Shown here in pieces: positions 1-9,067 of a stretch of 40,987 bases of DNA (the first letter of the stretch is position 1; each line of letters begins with the position of its first letter). The stretch comes from Rachicladosporium sp. CCFEE 5018 (Eukaryota; Ascomycota; Dothideomycetes; Cladosporiales; Cladosporiaceae). A program made the translations under genes and the position numbers. The notes beneath the pieces are model-generated. The model made no database searches and was not told where the DNA came from. It was given only the letters and a program-made list of their open reading frames with translations. The stretch covers positions 27,718-68,704 of the forward strand of contig KZ111162.1 of NCBI GenBank assembly GCA_002077045.2, read 5' to 3'.

Positions 1-478
1 TGAGTAGTCTGTATACGTAGTCCTCGCCACTCATATAGAATAGACTGTGAGCCAGCACTACCCACTTCAGGTCCTTGCCATCGAGTGATCCGTTCTCTGC
101 CGCCTCTAGAGGATCGGCTCGGATCCATTCGATCCTATCTCCTAATTTGGAGGCAGACAGATGGCCTTGAGCTTGTTCCAGAGTGTATGGTGATCCGTAG
201 TCCAGGGGCGCTGGGTCCAGTGCGAATACTTTGCCACCGGAGCCTACTGCGTGAGCAAGGACAATGGTAGTGTCGCCTTGACCGCAACCGATCTCGAGGA
301 CTGTAGACCCCGCCAGAGGTGTCTCCGTGTAGTCGTGAGACGGAAAGAAGGCTGATAGGAGATTGAGGCGGTGGACGAGCTGAGCTGTCTGGACCTTGAG
401 GACTGCAGGGGAGGTATTGATTGTACATTGCGCGAGGGAAGCCGCGAGAGCGCTCTGAGCGGAGTCGGTAGAAGACAT
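1..478 (-). CDS. SAM-dependent methyltransferase, 5' part (runs off window)
   Basis: The minus strand is open from an ATG at 478 to the window edge, giving 159 codons that begin MSSTDSAQSALAAS. Residues 59-69 read TVLEIGCGQGD, the glycine-rich motif I of class I Rossmann-fold methyltransferases, which binds S-adenosylmethionine. About 16 residues later FALDPAP (85-91) fits the end of strand beta-2, where an acidic residue contacts the SAM ribose. KWVVLAHSLFYM (138-149) fits strand beta-4. This is the pattern of the Methyltransf_25-type group common in fungi. The substrate cannot be told because the C-terminal half lies outside the window. No intron is needed in the visible part. The gene is divergent from the phospholipase D gene, with 544 bp between the starts. 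The methyltransferase fold is secure; the exact function is unknown. Confidence 0.8.
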   Translation of the reverse strand, partial: MSSTDSAQSALAASLAQCTINTSPAVLKVQTAQLVHRLNLLSAFFPSHDYTETPLAGSTVLEIGCGQGDTTIVLAHAVGSGGKVFALDPAPLDYGSPYTLEQAQGHLSASKLGDRIEWIRADPLEAAENGSLDGKDLKWVVLAHSLFYMSGEDYVYRLL

Positions 479-1022
479 GATTGCTTGATAGTTCGACACA
501 AAGTCTTCACGACAGGACAGCGATAAATATACTTATCTCACCTACCTCTGGCGTCTGACTCACTCACTCTGGACCTACTCGTTCCGGTGCAGTGCTCACT
601 TAGTGCGCATAATCCGCAGCATTCGATGCACAGTTGCTCTGAGTCACGATCGACAAGCGACGTCCTGAATGTGTCCTTCGCGGTCGTGAATAGAAACGAG
701 AAGTGAACATATCACTGACAAACAAGACAACGCCCAGCCACGTGCGGATCTGTGATGCCGGAGCTCAGTCCACCAGCCTCTCATGACGCGGGAACGCCTT
801 GTTTGCGGGGCCATCGTTGAGGCGTCTTCCAATGCTTGATTTTCAGATCGATGGAGGGGTATTTCCAGGTTTCTGGCGGGGCCTATCACATAGTGCATGA
901 TGGCCTGCATGCTGGTCTCGTGGTCTCCCGGCTGTGCGCAAGTGAAGTTGACTGAAACTGTGACTCCGTCAAGGTGAACGGCACGGCACTCTGCACGCAT
1001 CAGGTCACAACACGACGGCATC
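479..1022. promoter_or_regulatory. divergent intergenic region, methyltransferase / PLD
   Basis: These 544 bp lie between two divergent start codons and must hold both promoters and 5' leaders. I see no convincing gene. A 126-codon minus-strand reading at 644-1024 has no recognisable sequence and overlaps the PLD start. No clear TATA box or known operator stood out. Confidence 0.4.
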
Positions 1023-4000
1023 ATGGTGCTCGGCCGTACCTCTCACGTGCAGCCCGAGGACCAGGACACGCCTGTCACGAGGGAGAACCCCCATGGAGTG
1101 AACAAGGAAAGCCATGTACCCGACAATCGTAGCTTCAAGGACAAACTCCGTCACCCATTCCCTGAGTTGAGGGAGAAGCTGAAAGACACCCACCTCTATG
1201 ATGCCAAGGTTGGAGCCATTCACCTGAAGCAACGCATCGGGAAATTCCAGAATCTGGTCAATACTAACCATCGCCATGACGAGGAACACGAGAAGGCCAC
1301 TGACTCCAAGCGCACTAAGATTGCCGAAGGTCATAGATTCCAGTCCTTTGCGCCGGAGCGTGCGGGCAATAACATGTGAGTGAGCCTTGATTTTAGTAGC
1401 GATGAGCATCTGCCAACGTCGAATACAGCAAGTTCTACGTGGATGGCCGAGACTACTTTTATGCCGTGTCAGTAGCTTTGGAGCAAGCAAAGGAAGTCAT
1501 CTACATTGAGGATTGGTGGCTCAGCCCAGAGCTATTTCTGCGTAGACCACCGTTCCAGCATCGCGAATGGCGTCTCGATAAAGTGTTGAAGCGTGCTGCC
1601 GAGCGCGGTGTCAAGATCTACGTGATTGTTTACAAGGAAGTGGAGGCTGCCATCACTTGCAACTCGCTGCACACGAAGCATGCTCTGGAGGCTTTGTGTC
1701 CCGAGGGCAGTCCCGGCCACAAGAACATTGTCTGTATGCGCCACCCAGACCACAACGTATTCGAGAATGCCGGAGACATGACATTTTACTGGGCGCATCA
1801 TGAGAAGTTCATCGTCATTGACTACAATCTGGCCTTCATCGGCGGACTGGATCTTTGTTTCGGACGATGGGACTCGAAGCAGCACCCCCTCTCTGATGTG
1901 CACCCTGCAGGCGTGCAGAATGAGATCTTTCCAGGGCAGGACTTCAACAACAATCGCATCATGGATTTCCAGAGCGTGGACGACTGGAAGAGCAACGAAT
2001 TATCAAAGGCTGAATACGGGCGCATGCCCTGGCACGACACAGCCATGGGCGTGATCGGCCCGTGCATCTATGATGTCGCCGAGCACTTTGTGCTGCGTTG
2101 GAATTTCTGCAAGCGCGACAAGTACAAGCGAGATGAGAGGTATGACTGGCTAACCTTGACTGGTCGCAACCGCGAAGACGAAGACCTCATCGGTGTGCAA
2201 CGACCGAAGCACCCTGTGGGAGACTACGTCAACCATCCCTACACACCACTGCAGAACAAGGCTGGCAATCCTTTCGGATCACCTGCAGATCGCGCTCGTC
2301 AGGGACAGACGCAAGACTATGTCGGAGATGGCACCACGCAGGCTACCGCTGGCCCCGATACTGCTGACCCGGACGACGATGGCGATGTGTTCCACGATGC
2401 GTACGAAGGGATCGACGAGCATGGGTATAGGCATGACCAACACGCACACGGCCATGGCTTCGCGAAGGACATGCGTGAGCATGGAATTCATAGGCCGCAT
2501 CTTCGCACTGACAAGACGTTACCCGAGCTACCAGGTGGTGCGCGTCAGAGCGGAAGCTCTGGTCCCAGTAGGCAGGAGAACGATCACATGACTGGAAATA
2601 ACCCTAAGAAGGAAGGTACAGTCACCGCCTCTGGAGGTATGGCGGAAAAGCGAATGGGCTACGAGTCCAACGTTATCGACGACAACGCTCGAGAGCACGC
2701 TCAACACCAGTACGGCACCGTCAAAGCACAGATTGTGCGTAGCTCTGCCGACTGGTCAAGTGGTATCTTGACGGAGCAGAGCATTCAGAATGCGTACTGT
2801 CAAGTCATCCGCGAAGCAAAACACTTCGTCTACATCGAGAATCAGTTCTTCATCACAGCTACGGGCGAGAACCAGGCTCCTGTCCACAATCAGATTGGTG
2901 GCGCTATAGCAGACGCCTGTATTCGCGCTGGCAAGGAAGGACGAAAGTTCCGAGTCATCATCGTCATTCCTTCCATCCCGGGCTTTGCCGGCGACTTGAG
3001 AGATTCAGCAGCCCTCGGTACCCGAGCGATTATGGATTACCAGTACAAGTCCATAAACCGTGGCGAGGAATCAATCTACGGCAAGATCAAGTCTGCGGGC
3101 CTCGACCCAACCCAATTCATCTTCGTCTTCAACCTACGTAGCTATGACAGATTGAATAAGACTCCAGCTCTGCAGGCACAAGAGGAGAAGAGTGGAGTGA
3201 AGTACCAAGAGGTGCAACGAGCGCAAGCTGAGGAAGTCATGGCTTCGGGTGTGCATGGTGCAGATGGCGATAGCTCGTCGAGTGATGGTCAAGGTGATAG
3301 TGACAGTGACGCCGAAGAGGCTCAAGCCACAGCAGCAGCACGCAAACGCAAATTCGAGCGCTCAAGGGGCGATGCAGGGCTAGATGCAGGGGCAGATGAC
3401 AAGACTGGGCGACCCGGTCAAGGTCGAGACCCGAAGATGCTTAGTGTAGACTCGATCGCGAAGGATGCATTACTGAACGAGCCCAAGCCTTCCGAAGAGC
3501 CGTACGCTGGTCGCAAGCACGACGGCACCCCAATACTGGACAACCAGCTCGGGCAACCAGATAGCGAGGCCGAAAAGCTCCGAGAGCAGGAGAAAGAGAA
3601 CTTCGTTCAGGAAGAACTGTACATTCATGGCAAAGTATGTGCTGAATTCAACCTGCACGATCGTCTGGAAGTTGACTGACAAGATGACAGCTCTGCATTG
3701 TAGATGACAGGATTGCAATCTGTGGCAGTAGCAACATCAATGACCGCTCACAGCTCGGCTTCCACGACTCCGAGCTCGCCATCGTGATGGAGGACACTCT
3801 CCCGCTCGAGACCACCATGGATGGTAACCCCTACGAGGCTGGCCACCACGCCGCCACCCTTCGCCGGACACTGTGGCGTGAGCACCTTGGATTGCTACAC
3901 GCGCAGCCTAACGACGCTTCCGAAGATGTGAATGCCCAGCCTCCAAACATCGACGGGAGTGGACAGAACGACTATATGGCCGGTGACGAGTGGGACAAAT

Positions 4001-4380
4001 TCGTCTCAGACCCCTTGAACGACGACTTGTGGGAGATGTGGACGACCCGAGCTACCGTCAACACTGGCGTCTTCCGGCATCTGTTTCACGCCGATCCCGA
4101 TGACAACGTCAAGACCTTCGAGGACTATGACGCTTTCCTTGGCGCGAAGGGCAGCAGAAAGATGGGGCACCTGTTCGACATGTATCAGCCTGTGGAGGTG
4201 GTGAGACAGGAGCTGGACAAGATCAAGGGTCACCTCGTATGGATGCCGCTTGACTTCCTTTGTAATGCGGAGATGGCGGAGAAGGGGTAAGTGAACGCGC
4301 ATCCCCTACCCTGTTTGAATACAAGCTAACAAGCCAATTGGCTACAAGTGAATTCGTACACGGAGAGCGTATACACGTAG
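1023..4380 (+). CDS. phospholipase D (two HKD motifs, no PX/PH domains)
   Basis: This enzyme hydrolyses phosphatidylcholine to phosphatidic acid and choline. Exons are 1023-1375, 1429-3634, 3691-4286 and probably 4341-4380, giving 1,064 aa. HKD motif 1 is HEKFIVID at residues 242-249. HKD motif 2, HGKLCIVD at 851-858, spans the intron 3635-3690 and is followed by GSSNINDRS. WWLSPELFLRRPP near residue 147 is a family signature. There is no room for N-terminal PX and PH domains, so it resembles the short fungal PldA-like enzymes rather than yeast Spo14. A long charged linker rich in Asp, His and Gly separates the two catalytic halves. Introns 1 and 2 (53 and 56 bp) are canonical. The last intron needs an unusual GT..TG pair to restore the expected C-terminus GLQVNSYTESVYT; without it the protein stops at a TAA at 4288. 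Confidence 0.92.
4287..4340 (+). other. candidate non-canonical GT..TG intron in PLD
   Basis: The donor GTAAGT at 4287 and the branch-like GCTAAC at 4325-4330 are good. No AG acceptor gives the conserved PLD tail. Splicing after CCAATTG (ending 4340) joins GG|GCTACAAG and yields GLQVNSYTESVYT followed by TAG at 4378-4380. The nearest AG (4332) gives an unrelated tail. The length of 54 bp matches the other two introns of the gene. Confidence 0.5.
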
Positions 4381-4967
4381 GCGGAGGTAGTCGCTGATCC
4401 AGAGGTCAACAGTTTGGACGTGGGAGGTTTGGACAGCCATGGTTGTACACTTTGTGAGAGATGCCTACATAGCAGGCCCTTTTGTGCATGTAAGCGCACT
4501 ATCAATGTGAGCTCGCTTAGCTTACATGAGAACCAGAACATCGATGCATGTGCTTCGAGGAGCATGACTTGTCGACGTGGTGGTGATGCTGGCTGAAACG
4601 GATCCAATTGCCCTCAGTGGGCGACATGCAATGACAATGCCAAAAGTCGACAGATGTCCTGGATGCTAGACCACGCCTGATGTCGTAGCCGGGTAATGGT
4701 ACGCTTCTCGTGATAGAAATAATGTTGGGCATGTCCGTGAGTGGGTGACCTTGCTCCAGACTTCATCAGCGATTGCGTGTCTTTGCCAGGCATCGATGAC
4801 AACATCGCCTTGTGCACCTTGACTGGTCTTGAAGCATGGGCGAAGGCATCTCTCTAGGCAGAACAGAAGGTAACAATCGGGTCTAAGAGGTAGGAGATGA
4901 TTGAATACATGTGTACAATATATAAGCAGTGTGCTTCGCGCGCCCTGATTGCAAAGCCACGTGGGAC
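4381..4967. other. intergenic, PLD and reductase 3' ends converge
   Basis: These 587 bp lie between two convergent genes and should hold both 3' UTRs and terminators. The short readings on both strands overlap each other and resemble nothing known. I see no RNA gene or repeat. Confidence 0.4.
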
Positions 4968-6824
4968 TCAATAGCCGTAAGTCTCATTATGCATGAATAT
5001 GCCCTGCGCCTCTGTGCCTTTATGTACTGCTCGTTCGTCCGACAACGCGGCGACAAAGTTCCGGGTCTGGGCTGTGATCGCCAGGCCACCACAAGTCACC
5101 ACAGCCGTCTCACCCAACGCTGCCTCCACTGGCGGCCGTATCATGCTCTCCACAGTAGGTCTAGAGGCGTGGCAGATCCGTAACGCAGTGTTCGGGTCCA
5201 CCGCTAAGATCTCCTCCCGCGCCGACATGATCTGCTTCTCGTTCCTGGCGGGAGATAGACTCGATGCTTCAGATTCGATTACCGATATGGCTCCGATGCT
5301 ACCCTGGAGGCCACAGGACGATATCGAGCTATCGTCGCTGGTTTGCGTAACATGGACTGTGATCTGGAGGTGCATGCTTCTCAGCTGCGCCTTCTGTACT
5401 GCTTCTCGAAGCGAAGACTCGAACCAAGTCAGGTGCTGCGCAGATCGAATGATCCAGTGTACATGCAGCTTTGCGACACATCCAGTCGATGTGACAAGAC
5501 GTCGTAATATAGGAACGATATATGATGCGCCGCTCGCGCATGAGATGAGCACCACTGTCTCGAAGTGGCGCAGGTCTGGCGGCATACCCCACGGTCCATT
5601 GATGAAGACTCTTCGCTTCTTCCCTGTAAGAGCGTCTTTCTTCGCTGCATTATACAAAGTGCGCGTAAAACCAGAGTGAGCTTTGATCATCAACTCAAGG
5701 GTGTTGGAGCTGGTTGAAGATGACCGCACGGGTATACTGGCGATTGTGAAGGGATGCACCTCGAATGGTCGTATTGTTGGCATACACAGGTGGATATGCT
5801 GTCCAGCCCTCCATGTAAAGTCAGCGTGAGCGATCGTGAGGCGAGTCATGTTTCCAGGAAGTGCTTCCGCAGTGGCAGCGTAGCCTGGTGCCTTAGCTGT
5901 GCGCCAGCTGAGGATATGTGTGTTGCGTAGAACGTCGAGTACAATTCGTGCGAACCAGTCAAAGGCAACGAAGGCCACCGACAGCCAGACGTTGTATTGC
6001 GCGTAAGCCGGCACATGGACGTACAGCAGCCATAACAGTGCAGCCGCAGCACAGATATGCTGCGCAACGAATAGCTCATGGTTCAATGCTCGAAAGAAGC
6101 CAAAACCAGTCAATATCATCCAACCAATGACAGACCATGCTCCAAAGCCATACTTCACCATAGGCATAAGCTGGAACTCCCACTTCACCAAGTCCGACAG
6201 CACCCACTCCCGGAAGAAGTATGCCCAATGCACGATTATGGTAAGAAAGACCGTCCGCGCTGACCAGCGGTGGAGCCAATTGAGACGTACGTAAGAGATT
6301 CCAGTAAGCAGACTGATCGGATTGAACTTGGAGGATAGCAGATAGATGAACGGGATCTGCGTGACCGAGACCCAGGCAGCTCGAAAGCCGACCTTCTCCC
6401 ATTTGTATGCGTATTGCGAACTGCTTGGTTTGAGGATGACATTCGACCAGAGCATGATCAGTAACATGGTCCAGTACGCTGCAAGCAACAGGCACTGGCC
6501 GAGAGGTGGTGGTGTGAAGTACTTCGAAATCCTGCCGGAGAACCAGATAGGTTGTGAGTACCCCAATTCCCGCAGGGTCGTAATCGTGGTCGCGTATACC
6601 CGTGCAACTCCGCTCTCGGGTCTTGATGGCACTTTACTGTCGTCTAGCTGGAACCATGCTCGTCGAAGATGACTCTGCGCTAAGGTGATGAGACGACCAG
6701 CCACGAGCAGTCCTGTGATGCCTGCTACAGCGTACCAGTAGCCGAGAGCAACGGCTTTGTTTTCAGCGGTGAACATGCCCATACTGCTGTCCATGCCATC
6801 CATGGAGCTCATGAGGCCGTCCAT
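4968..6824 (-). CDS. ferric/cupric reductase (FRE family), Met-rich N-terminus
   Basis: This plasma-membrane metalloreductase moves electrons from NADPH through FAD and two haems to extracellular Fe(III) or Cu(II). It is a single 618-aa exon. The haem ligand pairs have the family H-x13-H spacing: H185/H199 and H256/H270. HPFTIAS (357-363) is the FAD-binding motif. GPWGMP (410-415) and SGASYIVPIL (431-440) form the start of the NADPH domain, and the C-terminus has TCGG and ends NETYGY, as usual for a complete member. The N-terminus MDGLMSSMDGMDSSMGM is rich in Met and Asp, like the copper-binding Mets motifs of Ctr transporters. It is divergent from a BIM1-like copper protein and shares its promoter. 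Whether iron or copper is the physiological substrate is inferred from that context only. Confidence 0.93.
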   Translation of the reverse strand: MDGLMSSMDGMDSSMGMFTAENKAVALGYWYAVAGITGLLVAGRLITLAQSHLRRAWFQLDDSKVPSRPESGVARVYATTITTLRELGYSQPIWFSGRISKYFTPPPLGQCLLLAAYWTMLLIMLWSNVILKPSSSQYAYKWEKVGFRAAWVSVTQIPFIYLLSSKFNPISLLTGISYVRLNWLHRWSARTVFLTIIVHWAYFFREWVLSDLVKWEFQLMPMVKYGFGAWSVIGWMILTGFGFFRALNHELFVAQHICAAAALLWLLYVHVPAYAQYNVWLSVAFVAFDWFARIVLDVLRNTHILSWRTAKAPGYAATAEALPGNMTRLTIAHADFTWRAGQHIHLCMPTIRPFEVHPFTIASIPVRSSSTSSNTLELMIKAHSGFTRTLYNAAKKDALTGKKRRVFINGPWGMPPDLRHFETVVLISCASGASYIVPILRRLVTSTGCVAKLHVHWIIRSAQHLTWFESSLREAVQKAQLRSMHLQITVHVTQTSDDSSISSCGLQGSIGAISVIESEASSLSPARNEKQIMSAREEILAVDPNTALRICHASRPTVESMIRPPVEAALGETAVVTCGGLAITAQTRNFVAALSDERAVHKGTEAQGIFMHNETYGY

Positions 6825-7291
6825 CTTCGTCTACAATGCTTCGTCTAGAGTGGCCAGCGAGTTGGGGACTATCATTCAGAGGTGATGACACCGTATGGCC
6901 GGCCGGATGTCCTTGGGAGGCAGTACCAGTTTGGCCGTGGCTGCGTGTGACAGATTACACTGTGCTCACGACTTCATTCCTGCTAGATTGATGTGCTTTA
7001 CACCATCGTGAGTCGTTTGTCGGGTATACGAAATCACAGACTTGGCGATCGCGTGGCAAGACGTCAGTCGAGGTCGAGGCTCATGCGTACTATAAAACGT
7101 GCTCATGCAACTCACGCCAAGCCAGCCGCATACTTGCTCAAACTAACCTTCTTTGGAACTTACCCAGTGAACTCTGCTAAATCGACTGGATATTGTTATG
7201 TGCCTAGGTCTTAGGGAGTACAAATACATGTCACTCTAAACCTCACCCATTGCTGGTGAAATCCTGTTAAGATCCGACTCAGACAAGAAAA
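6825..7291. promoter_or_regulatory. shared promoter of reductase and BIM1-like gene
   Basis: This 467-bp divergent region is the only space for both promoters. TGTGCTCA stands at 6961-6968, and related GCTCA-core sites are at 7098-7105 (CGTGCTCA) and 7133-7140 (CTTGCTCA). Fungal Mac1-type copper sensors bind TTTGCTCA in yeast and, as I recall, TGTGCTCA in Aspergillus fumigatus. A TATAAAA at 7091-7097 points toward the BIM1-like gene, about 195 bp before its ATG. Copper control is an inference from these sites and the gene pair. Confidence 0.55.
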
Positions 7292-8091
7292 ATGCTGTCC
7301 CTTACTGTCTTTACCCTTGCACTAGCAGGCGCTTCGACCGCCCACTTCGTTCTCAACTGGCCGCCAACCGCTGGCTTTATTGATGATTCCGAGTCTACAG
7401 GACCATGCGGTGGTGCAGTCGTCACAGTGAACAGCAGTGCGCCCGAGGTCCAAGTCGACCGGTTTGCGATACAAGTGTTGAGCACGCATCCTCAAGGTCA
7501 GTCCTATTAGGTGTTCAATCATCGCTTCGCGCTGACATCGTTCAGGCCAATGGCAGTTCCGTGCAACCACCGATACCCAGGAGCCGTACAACTGGACTGA
7601 GATCGTACCTGAGGTCGATACCGAGGGAGCCGGCATCTTTTGCTTGAACTACATGTCCGCGCCGACATCGTTCGCAGGCTCGAAGGGTATAATTCAGGTC
7701 ACTGATACTTCCGTCGATGGTGTCTTGTACCAGGTGAGCAATATGCACTCGAGCATAATCGAGACTCGATGCTAATATCACGTAGTGTGCACCAGTGAGC
7801 TTCACAACCGGATCGAACGCGACGTTAGGTGAGACCTGTAAGAACCAGAGCTCCACGTTCACGGCCAGCTGGACGTCCGGAAACTCCCTTGCGTCGAACG
7901 CGTCCGAATCTGGGTCGGCATCGGGAGGGGCATCAAGTACGATGGCTTCTATGAGTGGCATGGAGACGGCCTCAGCAACGGCAAGTGCTGCGGCGGCATC
8001 ATCGTCAGCAGCTGGTGCGTCGATTGCAACGATGGGCACTGGTGCTTTCGTTGCTGGGCTAGGTGCGATTGCGGCAGGTCTTATGCTGTAG
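7292..8091 (+). CDS. BIM1-like (X325) copper-binding protein, probably GPI-anchored
   Basis: This is an LPMO-like copper protein of the X325/BIM1 family, thought to help copper uptake at the cell surface. Exons 7292-7496, 7546-7733 and 7786-8091 give 232 aa. The signal peptide (about 1-17) ends in ASTA, so that His18 becomes the first residue of the mature chain. The N-terminal amine and imidazole of that His would form half of the copper site. The motif HFVLNWPPTAGF...GPCGG is characteristic. His66 in STHPQG (mature position 49) is the likely second copper ligand. The C-terminus has a Ser/Ala-rich stretch and a hydrophobic tail (GAFVAGLGAIAAGLML), fitting a GPI anchor. Introns are 49 and 52 bp. 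It is divergent from a metalloreductase. Confidence 0.88.
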
Positions 8092-9067
8092 ATGGGCAAG
8101 GTACGAAAGTTAGGGAAAGTTAAGAATGTTTCGGCCTGTGTGCATCATACCGATCGATGGCACCACCGTGACGATGAGAGGCCTCAGTCTAGCGACGGTC
8201 ACTAGCGTCATCTCAGTCATGTCAAATCATGTAAACGTATAACATGATTCGAGTCGAGCCCCGGTCGCACAAACACGGCGGGTGGCGTCACGCTGACTGC
8301 GGCTGACCGCCCAGATTTCATCACTCGAGCTCACCTTTGTCTCCCTTGCACTTCCTCTGCGCTCACCTCACTGCTCTCATAATCCGTAAGCTACTGAACA
8401 TACCATGGTCGGCGACATCAATGCCTTTCGAGGCTCGAGCCAATAGCAGATGCGATGCCAAGGCGCATCCCAGCTTCCTCTCTGAGCGAATTTCCGGACT
8501 TGCCTCCTTCATGACTCTTCCACTCTTGCTTATCGTTAAGCTCGGCCGTCTCCACATCATCGAGCATCGAAGCCTCGCTCGTGCCTCACAAGCGCCAGAA
8601 GAAAGCACCGCTAGCAATGCGGACTAAGCCTCGACAAGCAGGCACGAAAGTCGTAGCGGTCAGTGAATGTGTCACTTCACTCGCCTCTGGCTCCAGCATT
8701 CCGAGCTTTTCGACCTAAGATCAGCATCTGGCACCTCTCGAGAACCTTGCTGTCGGCCATTTGCCTCGCGCATTGAATCCATGATCAACGAGGCGACTGT
8801 CGCGTGCTTCCGCATTGACATTTGCTTGTCAACACCAAGCAAGGGAGGTGCTTGTGTACCTTGCACCATCGCAGAGCCGCATCCCGCCTATCTTCACAGT
8901 AGTGCCCACGATGGGGTAGTATTCCGAGAGATCTGCGTGAGGTAGGTGCATGAATGACGCAGGTCGCACTTTCCTTACAATGTTTCGAGATAGTGTTATT
9001 GATGGTCACCTCTATCCTCTCGGACCTCGTTTTCTGTCACGTCTAGCATTCTTCATAGTTCTTCACG
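8092..9067. other. intergenic, no supported gene
   Basis: These 976 bp lie between the BIM1-like gene and the carboxypeptidase. A 96-codon plus-strand reading at 8337-8627 starts with TTG and overlaps an equally long antisense reading; neither resembles a known protein. I see no tRNA, repeat or mobile element. Confidence 0.4.

Noticed and set aside
135..510. Two overlapping minus-strand readings of 97 and 88 codons
   Set aside because: They are in the wrong frames; the correct frame runs from the ATG at 478 off the window edge and codes a methyltransferase.
8252..8261. GATTCGAGTC, similar to a tRNA B box
   Set aside because: The flanks do not pair as a T stem and no matching A box or acceptor stem is present.
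8337..8627. 96-codon plus-strand reading between the BIM1-like gene and the carboxypeptidase
   Set aside because: It starts at TTG, overlaps an 84-codon antisense reading and resembles nothing; no splice pattern improves it.
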